Part shown: positions 1-6,373 of the stretch, piece after piece
Layout of the letters: every line of letters begins with the position of its first letter
How positions within the stretch are numbered: the first letter of the stretch is position 1
From: Terriglobia bacterium
Lineage (GTDB): Bacteria; Acidobacteriota; Terriglobia; UBA7540
DNA: 7,771 nt
Direction: 5' to 3'
Assembly: GCA_030040515.1 (NCBI GenBank)
Contig: JASHTO010000069.1
Coordinates: 1 to 7,771 of the forward strand
The notes under the pieces: generated by a model
What the model was told of the DNA's origin: nothing
The model's input: only the letters and a program-made list of their open reading frames with translations
The model's database searches: none
Program-made: the position numbers and the translations under genes

Positions 1-88
1 CCTAGAGAGGTCTCTGAAGCTTCCCGTCCCACCTTGGCGTGCGAAGAGGCTGCCAGCAAAGCTCTTCCTGCTCGTACCTTTAGGAACC

Positions 89-105
89 CCCCGGCTTTGC
101 CGGGG
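89..105. repeat. Left-end hairpin of the IS200-type element
   Basis: CCCCGGC (89-95), loop TTT (96-98), GCCGGGG (99-105) form a perfect 7-bp stem. Its place about 90 bases ahead of the tnpA start matches the left-end recognition hairpin of IS200/IS605 elements. It could also act as a transcription barrier shielding tnpA, but there is no T-run after it. Confidence 0.65.
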
Positions 106-191
106 AAGGCACAAAGAGTTTGCCAGTTTCGGGAGTCCATCGCCGCCACTCGACGACCTGAGCCGTCAAGCGCACGCCGAGGAGGTCTGCG

Positions 192-673
192 ATGGACGAG
201 AGCAAAGCCTAAACCATACGAAGTGGGAGTGCAAATATCATGTGGTGTTTATTCCCGAGTATCGCCGCAAAGCGTTGTACAAGGAACTGCGGTGGCCACT
301 TGGGGGCGGTATTCCGCCAACTCGCCAAGCAGAAGGAAAGTCAGATTGAAGAAGGGCATTTGATGTCCCACCACGTGCACATGATGATTGCGATACCGCT
401 GAAGTACGCGGTTTCGGATGTGGTGAGATATATCAAGGGGAAAATTACAATCCATTTGGCACGTGTGTACGCAGGTCGGAAGCAGAATTTTGTTGGGCAG
501 CAGTTTTGGGCACGGGGTTTCGGACGTGTCCACGGAGGAAGATACGAAGCGCAGTGCGGAAGTACATTCGGGAACAGGAAGAAGACAAGCGACTGAACCA
601 TGGGGTTGTGGTAAGGATCGCCACCCGGATGGTAGCGCTTCATCTGCGGGGCCGCGTTAGCGTCACCGCCTAG
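192..673 (+). pseudogene. tnpA: IS200-family transposase (Y1 HUH type), multiply frameshifted
   Basis: Transposase of the single-strand 'peel and paste' type, broken. It starts at ATG 192 (MDESKA) six bases after an AGGAGG site and hits TAA at 210. The protein continues in the second frame from about 212 (NHTKWECKYHVVFIPEYRRK), a typical IS200 N-terminus. It shifts again at the G-run 302-306, where removal of one G restores LGAVFRQLAKQKE. The third frame carries the metal-binding HUH motif (HVHMM, about 372-386) and the conserved FVGQQFWARG. After about 515 several small indels scramble the sequence. A last frame from 563 reads YIREQEEDKRL, whose Tyr in the YxxxQ motif would be the catalytic nucleophile, and ends at TAG 671-673. 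All expected domains are present in order, so this is one gene decayed by small indels rather than by deletion. A functional product is very unlikely. Confidence 0.85.
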
Positions 674-688
674 CCGCTTTGAGCGGCT
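672..688. repeat. Right-end hairpin of the IS200-type element
   Basis: AGCCGCT (672-678), loop TTG (679-681), AGCGGCT (682-688) form a perfect 7-bp stem that overlaps the transposase stop codon. Position and size match the right-end recognition hairpin of IS200/IS605 elements. Stem length and loop size equal those of the left hairpin, with a different stem sequence. Confidence 0.6.
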
Positions 689-702
689 CACTCGCTGCAT
701 AT

Positions 703-1113
703 CACCGTCATCGCCTAATACATTGCGAGGTGGCCGAGGGCACGCTCCGGCGCGATCTCGAAGTAGCGAAGGGCTTCCTCGGCCTATCCCGTGCGCAGGC
801 AAGACAGCCAGCACCGCTACCGGGCCGATTTCGACCGGTTCGTCCTTCAACTCTCTGAGCGCATGTCGCGACGCAGTTTGGCCGATCAAGGCAGCTCTCT
901 TCGGTCGTTCCTCCGGTACTTGCGGATGACGGGCAAGCCGCCTCGCGATCTAGCCAGGGGGGTTATGACTCCTCGCATCCGTCCTGTCGAGCGGCCGCCT
1001 CGTGCCGTACGGTGGACGGACGTGCGCCAAATTCTCCGCTGATTCCGCAGGGTCATCCACCCGGAAAACGCGACTTCGCCATACTGCTGTTGATGGCCGT
1101 GATAGCAACGTAA
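703..1113 (+). pseudogene. Tyrosine recombinase (phage-integrase family), N-terminal remnant
   Basis: Three reading frames joined give the N-terminal core-binding domain of a tyrosine site-specific recombinase. From about 721 one frame reads HCEVAEGTLRRDLEVAKGFL, a typical first helix pair. From about 809 a second frame reads YRADFDRFVLQLSERMSRRS, then SSLRSFLRYLRMTGKPPRDL and RAVRWTDVRQILR, the usual linker into the catalytic domain, before TGA at 1040-1042. From 1063 a third frame reads GKRDFAILLLMAVIAT, the start of the catalytic domain that normally continues with a Gly-Leu-Arg segment carrying the first catalytic Arg. That frame stops at TAA 1111-1113. The rest of the catalytic domain, with the Arg-His-Arg-Tyr residues, is absent. 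The gene is therefore truncated as well as frameshifted. Family call is from recognisable segments; which integrase subgroup is unknown. It lies directly behind the IS200 remnant. Confidence 0.65.
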
Positions 1114-1134
1114 GTTTATTGTTAATTCAATCGT

Positions 1135-1337
1135 GGGGAACTCAAGCTGAGCGGAGGTGACGTTAACGGCGCGATCGCCGATCTGGAAGCGGCGAGCGCG
1201 CTAAAGCCCAATGCAAGCGACAACATTTATAAACTCGCTGAAGCGTATCGCCGCGCCGGCCAGAAGCCGGCGCCCGACTGTTCAAGCTAAGACAAGAAAT
1301 GGGCCGCGAGGAACTTGACGACTACGGCCGTTCCATG
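1135..1337 (+). pseudogene. TPR-protein C-terminal fragment, frameshifted
   Basis: From 1135 a frame reads GELKLSGGDVNGAIADLEAA followed by SALKPNASDNIYKLAEAYRR, which has the helix-turn-helix spacing and the small-residue and Pro positions of tetratricopeptide repeats. It ends at TAA 1288-1290. The second frame from about 1275 reads RLFKLRQEMGREELDDYGRS, the usual charged helix that caps a TPR array, so a single indel around 1265-1275 split the gene. Nothing upstream of 1135 continues the array, so this is a C-terminal stub abutting the integrase remnant. TPR arrays are protein-interaction scaffolds; no partner can be inferred. Confidence 0.5.
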
Positions 1338-1421
1338 TTGCACGTGCCGGCAGGTCAACAGTACAAACCCGACGCTACTCCCAGCGCGCGACTGCTTCCG
1401 AAGAACTTGATCCCAATCCTT

Positions 1422-1865
1422 TCACCATTTCCGATACGGGAGGAACTTGCCATTGTACGTCATCTTCACCCTGTCGCCGTGAGGGTCGGGTATACGCTCA
1501 ATGTTCAGCTCGAAATCAATGGCACTCATGATGCCGTCGCCAAACTTTTCGTGAATTATGGCTTTGATTGTGGTGCCATATACTTGAGTGATTTCGTGCA
1601 GCCGGTAAATCAAGGGATCCACCGGTATGCTGGAATCCAAAGATCCCTTCATGGGACAAGTTTGAAGCGCCTCGGCGACTTCGCTTCCCAAGCCCAGGCA
1701 TTCGACCACCCGATCCGCTTCTTTTTTGCTCATGCTGGCCTGCCCCAGTAGGGCTGAGGTAGTCCAGACGGGGTGCTGCCCGACACCTTGGGCGATCTGT
1801 TCATAAGTTAGACCTTTCGCCTGCTTTGCTTCAAGTATTCGTTCGGTGGATTCTTTTCGGGTCAT
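1422..1865 (-). CDS. cynS: Cyanate hydratase (cyanase)
   Basis: Cyanase converts cyanate and bicarbonate to ammonia and two CO2 (through carbamate), detoxifying cyanate and freeing nitrogen; it is a cytosolic homodecamer. The 147-residue protein is full length for the family (E. coli CynS has 156). An N-terminal helical DNA-binding-like domain (about 1-75, with HPVWTTSALLGQ) is followed by the catalytic C-terminal domain (PVDPLIYRLHEITQVYGTT, HEKFGDGIMSAIDF, ending NGKFLPYRKW). The catalytic triad of E. coli CynS, Arg96-Glu99-Ser122, is present as Arg88, Glu91 and Ser114 with identical spacing. ATG at 1865 has a GGAGG four bases upstream (1870-1874 on the plus strand), and the protein begins as other cyanases do (MTRKESTERILEAK), so upstream in-frame starts are unlikely. 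There is no cynT carbonic anhydrase, cynX transporter or LysR regulator beside it. It stands alone between decayed genes, which suggests acquisition and retention under selection. Confidence 0.95.
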   Translation of the reverse strand: MTRKESTERILEAKQAKGLTYEQIAQGVGQHPVWTTSALLGQASMSKKEADRVVECLGLGSEVAEALQTCPMKGSLDSSIPVDPLIYRLHEITQVYGTTIKAIIHEKFGDGIMSAIDFELNIERIPDPHGDRVKMTYNGKFLPYRKW

Positions 1866-1921
1866 GGTTCCTCCATTCTGTAAGTTGAAGTATGAATCAC
1901 TGATCACTCGTTTGACACTCG

Positions 1922-2706
1922 GTGTTGGTTCTGCAATGGAAACCGTGGAAGACGAAAATGCATATAAGACCCTTGCAAATCTCGGAAACGGTGCCGGGAA
2001 TATTTCTTCTGATCTTGCAGGTTCAAGCCCGTCCACAAACTCCGCCCGCGCAGGAGGTTCTGTCCGCGCGCAAGGCCTTTGACCGCGGCGTACAGGCGGA
2101 GGCGGCAGACAACCTCAAAGACGTGGAGCAAGGCCACCTCGAAGCCATCCAGATATATCCGACCTTTTCGGCAGCGTACCATCGTTTGGTCTTACTTTAC
2201 ATGCTCTCTGGGAATCAAGGGCTAGCCATTCGCTGTTGGGCCAGTTGATCGAGTTTGAACCCGATTGCAGATTGCCGTTTGGAACTTGGACGATTCTGGT
2301 TGCCCTGGACCAGTGGCAACCAGCCGCCATCCAGTTTCATTCGGAGATGTAATACCAGCCGAAACATAGCAAACTCAACTTTCAACTTGGCCGGGCGCTG
2401 ATGCAGTTCCGTATGTACGATCAAGCCAGATTGCCGCTCGAAAAGGCAGCCCATCTCGACGCCCAGGAGTGGAGGGCACAACCTCCTCGCAATGCTCTTT
2501 GAACGGTCAAACGATTTTGGAGACGCCTTCCCCCCCAATTTCGACTTGCGGCTGGCCCTAACCCTCGAAATCCGCAGTTCTGGCTTGGCTATGGAACCAT
2601 CCTATTGGCCCAAGGTGACTCCTCCAGCGCCACAGAATGTTTCCGAAGAGCGTTTGAGCTCGATTCTCGCTCTCGTCCGCGCGCTCATTGCCAGCGGAAA
2701 GACTGA
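1922..2706 (+). pseudogene. TPR-repeat protein, multiply frameshifted
   Basis: A TPR protein can be pieced together from successive frames. From about 1922 a hydrophobic stretch (PGIFLLILQVQARPQ), possibly a degraded signal peptide, precedes SARKAFDRGVQAEAADNLKD and FSAAYHRLVLLYMLSGNQ, two TPR helices. Near 2232 the frame shifts. LLGQLIEFEPDCRLPFGTWT then runs to an in-frame TAA at 2350-2352. It resumes in the same frame with HSKLNFQLGRALMQFRMYDQ and ARLPLEKAAHLDAQEW until TGA 2500-2502. From 2484 on another frame gives LLAMLFERSNDF. From 2572 a further frame gives PQFWLGYGTILLAQGDSSSA and TECFRRAFELDS, a near-perfect TPR, until TGA 2704-2706. At least three frame changes and one internal stop make it a pseudogene. 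Its role is unknown. Its start lies close to the 5' end of cynS, in divergent orientation. Confidence 0.7.
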
Positions 2707-3203
2707 TTTGACCGGCCGGCAACTTGATCGGCTATTGACGCTTTATCTCAACGGTCCCAAAGCCAAGCACCTTTTGGCCGCAGAACGTAAAAACATGATC
2801 TCGGAGCCGCCCAAATCCGAAATCAGTAGAACCCACGCAGCGCCAAGCCGTGGCCTTCTGCAACAGACCTTCCAAATTCGGGTAACCCGAGGTGGAGATT
2901 GTTGCAGGCGGGAGCGGGCCTGGTCGATGAGTCCAAGAATGAGCTCCTGCTCTGACTCGGGCCAAGACTCGCTCCATAAGCGACGGAGCAACGGTGCGGC
3001 AATTCCCGATCCATTTGTGAGAGCAGCATTAAGAAATTGCAAGACAGCGGCGGCGCCAATTGTATGGCGAATGGGTTGAACTCCCGACCGCAACGCCAAG
3101 CGCATGGTACCCGCTATGCAATCGTCCCAACGAAATTTCTCTCTGGGTCACGGCCAACTCTTTGCACGGTATCGCAGAGAAACGGTTTGAACATCCTGCC
3201 GAG
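2707..3203. other. Unassigned stretch, no gene supported
   Basis: About 500 bases separate the last recognisable TPR segment from the hypothetical gene at 3204. Open frames exist on both strands. The minus-strand frame 2743-3105 contains APLLRRLWSESWPESEQELI, whose composition is protein-like. The plus-strand continuation of one TPR frame runs open to 3079 but loses any repeat pattern after about 2700. I recognise no family in any frame and see no convincing ribosome-binding site. It is probably decayed coding sequence, perhaps the worn tail of the TPR gene or of a neighbour. Confidence 0.4.
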
Positions 3204-3614
3204 CTATACATCGATGTGCGCGTGGAATGCCTTCGGCTGCTCCCGGAGAACAGAGACCACACCTCTGATCTTACCGATCTCGATCTCGACGAACCTGTCC
3301 CGAGAGCGTACGGTCTGCTGTTCGCTGGAAGGAACTTTCTCAAGGACTCTTGCTTCCAGGACCTCGCTGCCTGGTTGTAATTCTCGGCGGCATAGACGAT
3401 GGATCGAGGCCCGCGAAGCTTTTGCCTTGTTACGAAAACCCTCAGCTAGAATGATGACTGCTGCCGGGCCCGATACATAGCGACCAGTGGGCACTGAAGT
3501 TAATAGTTCCACCGCCTCGATGAGCCACAGGCGATCCGCTTCGCAGGCGGGATCGTAAATCTCTATAGGCCCAACGCGGACAATTTCGATACCATCGGCG
3601 TGAGCGATGTTCAT
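3204..3614 (-). CDS. Hypothetical protein, possibly a gene remnant
   Basis: I do not recognise this 136-residue protein. ATG at 3614 has an AGGA seven bases upstream; a GTG two codons further up is an alternative. The N-terminal half has regular alternation of hydrophobic and charged residues (GIEIVRVGPIEIYDPACEAD, LWLIEAVELL, SGPAAVIILAEGF), and codon first positions are purine-rich, as in real genes. The C-terminal half is rich in charged residues and ends HAHIDV. There is no signal peptide, membrane helix or catalytic motif that I can name. It lies 164 bases downstream of the dehydrogenase gene on the same strand, so it could be the second gene of that transcript. A plus-strand open frame (3060-3380) overlaps its end in the same codon register, so the coding strand of 3204-3380 is not certain. 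Confidence 0.35.
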   Translation of the reverse strand: MNIAHADGIEIVRVGPIEIYDPACEADRLWLIEAVELLTSVPTGRYVSGPAAVIILAEGFRNKAKASRASIHRLCRRELQPGSEVLEARVLEKVPSSEQQTVRSRDRFVEIEIGKIRGVVSVLREQPKAFHAHIDV

Positions 3615-3778
3615 ACACACATCCTGCCTGCCGAGATGCGTTCACCCGGGAGGAATCGATTTCGCCGATAACTAACCTGGAGAATTTTTCTTGAACAGAA
3701 GGCCTCGTAGAGAAAAGGGCCGGCTTGGATCTGACCAAACAAACCCGACGAATGTCCGATGCTCCTGTGCTCGGTAGC

Positions 3779-5050
3779 TCAGCTCGTTCGGCTCGCGAGA
3801 TAGATGCACTCGTCTTCTGCCTCCCACGACTTTATGGCGCGAATTTCGGCGCTTCGCCGGTGGGGGTATACGACGGCTTTCCCATCGATTTCCTGCGCCG
3901 CGACCATGCGCAGAAAATCGATGGAATGCTCCAGATCACCGATGCGGGTAATGTGGGATCCAGGGTTAATTTCCTGCCGGATCATAAGTTTCAGGGTCCG
4001 ATCGGTATCCCAGGGTGAACCGCCGCTTGATCCCGTAACGTTGATTTCTTTGTAGTGGATGAGGCCAGAATCTAACTGGATAGCGTCCTCTCCACTCTTC
4101 AGGCCTCCAAAAATGTTCAAAACCGCCCCGCGGCCTCCCAGCGCCAGCGCCTTCTCGATAGCTTGACGGGATCCCACGGCGACGATAATATCGTCCGCGC
4201 CGCTATGATCAGTAAGCTCGTCCACCAACCTCTGAATGTCCTGATTTCCTGGATTTATCGTATGAAGTCTTACACCAAACCTCGAACTGGCAGGACTGAA
4301 CAGGCTGCGGACGATCTCCAGGCGCGCCTCAAGGAAGTCCGCAACGATAAGATGGGCTGGCTTATAGCTCAAAGCGAGGTCCACGTGCATCCGTCCCATT
4401 GCTCCCGCGCCGATGATGATCGTGACGCCGCCTTCCTTAAGGCCTACCCGAGCTTCCCGCGCGAGGCAGGGATGGTCCTGGGCCAGATGTATGTGGTGGT
4501 CTTGGGCGGACACCACGCAGGAGAAGGGCTCGCTCATGGCCGCATGAGCGTAGGGAAAGTTTGAAGCCGGAACTCGAACAAGGCAGTTGGCCGCGAGTAT
4601 TTCTTCCGTAATTAGAATGTACTCCGCCAGATGCCCCCCCAGCGTATAACCTACCCCGAGTTTCTTAACGCCCAAGCCTTTGTTAAAGTAGCGCTCGCGA
4701 AAGTTGCAGGGCAGATGATCAACGGCAGGCTGGATTACGAATCGTTCATCTACGGTGTATTTCCCGCGAAGTTCCTCGCCGATTGCCACCACTGTTACGG
4801 AGCCTTCATCGCCTAGGACTATGGGGTAAGTCGATACATCCCATCCATACATCAACTTGTGTTTCGGCCCTTGCTCAATCAACTTGATCAAGGAACTGCA
4901 AATGCCAGCCGCATCGACTCGTGCCAACATTTGCCGAGGGCCTGGCGAGGGGACGGGAACCATGCGCACCTGGAGGTGTTCGAAGCCTACGCCATCCAAT
5001 ACCAGCGCGCGCATTCTGGCTGGTCGTGAGATGGGCATCATCGAATCCAT
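3779..5050 (-). CDS. Zinc-type medium-chain alcohol/sugar dehydrogenase, L-sorbose-1-phosphate reductase-like
   Basis: A 423-residue medium-chain dehydrogenase that should transfer hydride between a sugar, polyol or sugar phosphate and NAD(P) in the cytosol. The N-terminal GroES-like domain (about 13-175) holds the catalytic-zinc Cys51 (GICSS), the GHE-type motif at 80-82 and Glu174 (SEPFSCV). The Rossmann domain has GAGAMG at 214-219. The segment GLIHYKEINVTGSSGGSPWD (329-348) and overall length resemble L-sorbose-1-phosphate reductases, which also lack the four-Cys structural zinc lobe, absent here too. The second zinc ligand is Asp81 (GDEG) instead of His, which is odd. ATG 5050 has AGGAG only three bases upstream; Met4 (5041) or Met5 (5038) are alternative starts, and the family-like sequence begins at Met13 (MRALVLDG). 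It diverges from the isomerase gene across a 170-base shared promoter region, suggesting joint control. Substrate unknown. Confidence 0.85.
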   Translation of the reverse strand: MDSMMPISRPARMRALVLDGVGFEHLQVRMVPVPSPGPRQMLARVDAAGICSSLIKLIEQGPKHKLMYGWDVSTYPIVLGDEGSVTVVAIGEELRGKYTVDERFVIQPAVDHLPCNFRERYFNKGLGVKKLGVGYTLGGHLAEYILITEEILAANCLVRVPASNFPYAHAAMSEPFSCVVSAQDHHIHLAQDHPCLAREARVGLKEGGVTIIIGAGAMGRMHVDLALSYKPAHLIVADFLEARLEIVRSLFSPASSRFGVRLHTINPGNQDIQRLVDELTDHSGADDIIVAVGSRQAIEKALALGGRGAVLNIFGGLKSGEDAIQLDSGLIHYKEINVTGSSGGSPWDTDRTLKLMIRQEINPGSHITRIGDLEHSIDFLRMVAAQEIDGKAVVYPHRRSAEIRAIKSWEAEDECIYLASRTS

Positions 5051-5085
5051 AATCTCCTACCTAAAATTAAATTCATCCGGACAAC

Positions 5086-5114
5086 AAGATATAGTAATCT
5101 CCTGACGATGTCAA
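5086..5114 (-). promoter_or_regulatory. Candidate promoter for the dehydrogenase gene
   Basis: On the minus strand a perfect TTGACA (5109-5114) is separated by 17 bases from TATCTT (5086-5091), a four-of-six match to the -10 box. It lies about 40 bases before the ATG at 5050. Seen by eye only, but the -35 match and spacing are good. Confidence 0.45.
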
Positions 5115-5151
5115 GTAACGGTCCATATGGCTCTATAAAAACGGCTTGACT
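5109..5151. promoter_or_regulatory. Candidate shared operator in the divergent promoter region
   Basis: GTCAAG at 5110-5115 is the exact inverse of CTTGAC at 5145-5150, and both coincide with the -35 boxes of the two divergent promoters. Between them is an 8-bp palindrome, CCATATGG (5123-5130), near the centre of symmetry. The arrangement would let one dimeric regulator bound in the middle act on both transcripts. No regulator gene is in the window. The function is inferred. Confidence 0.3.
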
Positions 5152-5174
5152 TGGGTAAATGCGTAAGCTAATTT
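5146..5174 (+). promoter_or_regulatory. Candidate promoter for the isomerase-kinase operon
   Basis: TTGACT (5146-5151), a five-of-six match to the -35 box, is followed after 17 bases by TAATTT (5169-5174), a weak -10 candidate. The start codon of the isomerase gene follows 46 bases later. The weak -10 box suggests either need for an activator or a wrong choice of -10. Confidence 0.35.
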
Positions 5175-5220
5175 GATCCATGAGAGAATGATCTTAACTT
5201 AATGTTTTGGAGACAACATA

Positions 5221-6258
5221 ATGCCACCGTACCGCTTTTCGTTTGGACCTTGGAATTTGAGTGACGGTCCTGACCCATTTGGACCAGCCGTGCGCGGCTC
5301 GTTTACCTTTGTAGAGAAGGTTAAGTTGGCCAAGGAAATGGGATTCGACGCCCTGCAGTTTCACGACGACGACGCCGTGCCTGACCTTGATGCGCGAAGC
5401 TCGGCGGAGATCGTAAGGCAGGCTCGCGCAACCAAGCAAATTCTCACCGACCACGGGCTCGTTGCGGAGTTCGTTGCCCCTCGCCTCTGGTTTAGCCCCC
5501 AAACCATAGACGGGGCCTTCACTTCCAATGACGCGGCCGACCGCTCCTACGCTCTTGAACGATCGATCAAAGCGATCGACATCGGACACGAATTGGGAAC
5601 GAACATACTTGTACTGTGGCTAGCGCGCGACGGCACCTACGTCCGTGAGGCCAAATCGGTTCCTTGTGCCATGCGGTACCTGGTCGGAGCAATTGACCAG
5701 ATGTTGGAATATGACAAGAACCTGCGCATTCTGGTCGAGCCGAAACCCAATGAGCCCACTGACCAGGCTTATATCCCAACGGTGGGACACGCAGTGGCTT
5801 TGAGCTATCAAACGTCCGACCCGACGCGAATGGGCATTCTGATTGAAACGGCACACCAGATTCTGGCGGGCCTTGACCCGTCTGATGAAATGGGCTTTGC
5901 GCTCTCGTTTAACAAGCTGTGGAGTGTTCACCTAAATGACCAAAGCGGTCTTAAATTCGACGAGGACAAATCGTTCGGAGAAGTTGATTTGCGGCGCGCT
6001 TTCAACCAGGTCCGGGTGCTTGAAGAAAATAACTATGGCAACAACGGCGAGTACGTCGGCTTGGATGTCAAGGCTTTGCGAACACAGAGGAAAGAGGTTT
6101 CCGCCAAACACCTTGCCAACAGCAGGGAAACCTTCCTTTGGTTGCTGGACAAAGTACGCACCCTGAACCGGAGGCTGTACGCCGAGCTCGTCAAGCAGCG
6201 GGATTATGAAGAATTGACGCGGTATATCACGGCTCATTTGTTGGGTGTGCAATATTAG
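5221..6258 (+). CDS. Xylose isomerase-family protein (TIM-barrel aldose-ketose isomerase)
   Basis: A 345-residue TIM-barrel protein of the xylose isomerase family, which interconverts aldoses and ketoses using two divalent metals in the cytosol. It aligns along its whole length with the Streptomyces-type enzyme (about 388 residues) but is shorter, mainly near the C-terminus. Matching residues (Streptomyces number in brackets): Trp11 (16), Phe20 (26) in DPFG, His48 and Asp51 in FHDDD (54, 57), Trp133 (137), Glu173 and Lys175 in EPKPNEP (181, 183), Glu209 (217), His212 (220), Asp247 and Asp249 (255, 257), Asp282 (287). At the place of metal ligand Asp245 stands His237 (SVHLNDQSGLKFDED), and Phe94 is replaced by Trp90, so the substrate may not be xylose. 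ATG 5221 has GGAGA at 5209-5213 with a seven-base spacer. It is first in a likely operon with the PfkB kinase 115 bases downstream. I withhold xylA because of the active-site changes. Confidence 0.88.
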   Translation: MPPYRFSFGPWNLSDGPDPFGPAVRGSFTFVEKVKLAKEMGFDALQFHDDDAVPDLDARSSAEIVRQARATKQILTDHGLVAEFVAPRLWFSPQTIDGAFTSNDAADRSYALERSIKAIDIGHELGTNILVLWLARDGTYVREAKSVPCAMRYLVGAIDQMLEYDKNLRILVEPKPNEPTDQAYIPTVGHAVALSYQTSDPTRMGILIETAHQILAGLDPSDEMGFALSFNKLWSVHLNDQSGLKFDEDKSFGEVDLRRAFNQVRVLEENNYGNNGEYVGLDVKALRTQRKEVSAKHLANSRETFLWLLDKVRTLNRRLYAELVKQRDYEELTRYITAHLLGVQY

Positions 6259-6298
6259 CGGTTTCGACTGAAAAGCGTTCCGGAGCTGGGACCGCCGC

Positions 6299-6345
6299 AA
6301 AACTCCAAGAAAGCCGCCGCAATTGCCTGGCTTCCCTGGAGTTTT
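6299..6345 (+). terminator. Nested hairpin between isomerase and kinase genes, terminator- or attenuator-like
   Basis: AAAACTCCA (6299-6307) pairs perfectly with TGGAGTTTT (6337-6345). Inside, AAGCC (6311-6315) pairs with GGCTT (6329-6333) after a symmetric 3-by-3 internal loop, leaving a 13-base loop. The right arm ends in TTTT, so it resembles a weak intrinsic terminator, readable in both directions, placed 29 bases before the kinase start codon. It may lower kinase expression relative to the isomerase or stabilise the upstream message. The pairing is seen; the role is inferred. Confidence 0.45.
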
Positions 6346-6373
6346 GATCCCACCAAATCGGCAGGCGAAGAAT

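Larger units (their letters stand above)
85..690 (+). mobile_element. Decayed IS200/IS605-type insertion sequence (approximate ends)
   Basis: The stretch is about 600 bases long, the size expected of an IS200-group element with a single transposase gene. It has the expected layout: a short perfect hairpin near the left end (89-105), a leader, a tnpA reading frame preceded by a strong AGGAGG site at 180-185, and a second hairpin right at the end of the reading frame (672-688). Elements of this family have no terminal inverted repeats and make no target duplication; they are recognised as single strands by subterminal hairpins, so exact ends cannot be read from one copy. The transposase is broken (see tnpA entry), so this copy cannot make its own enzyme, although its ends might still be moved by a related active copy. 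Family assignment is firm; boundaries are inferred. Confidence 0.75.

Noticed and set aside
1299..1751. Plus-strand open frame of 150 codons across the 3' part of cynS
   Set aside because: Beyond its first 13 codons (the TPR remnant's end) it only mirrors the well-supported cyanase gene on the other strand.
1912..1940. TTGACA at 1912-1917 as a plus-strand promoter for the TPR gene
   Set aside because: No acceptable -10 box follows at 16-18 bases, and the downstream gene is a pseudogene.
1866..2036. Upstream N-terminal extension of the cyanase frame
   Set aside because: The extension has no family similarity, and ATG 1865 has a GGAGG site and a typical cyanase N-terminus.
3060..3380. Plus-strand frame starting at TTG with LYGEWVELPTATPSAWYPLC
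   Set aside because: It reads like protein but has a TTG start, no ribosome site, no recognised family and overlaps the minus-strand frame 3204-3614, whose codon pattern is better. Kept only as an open question.
4163..4564. Plus-strand open frame inside the dehydrogenase gene
   Set aside because: It is antisense to a clearly conserved enzyme and has no features of its own.
6323..6373. Upstream TTG start for the PfkB kinase
   Set aside because: It would add 17 residues unlike the family from within the hairpin region; ATG 6374 directly precedes the conserved first strand.
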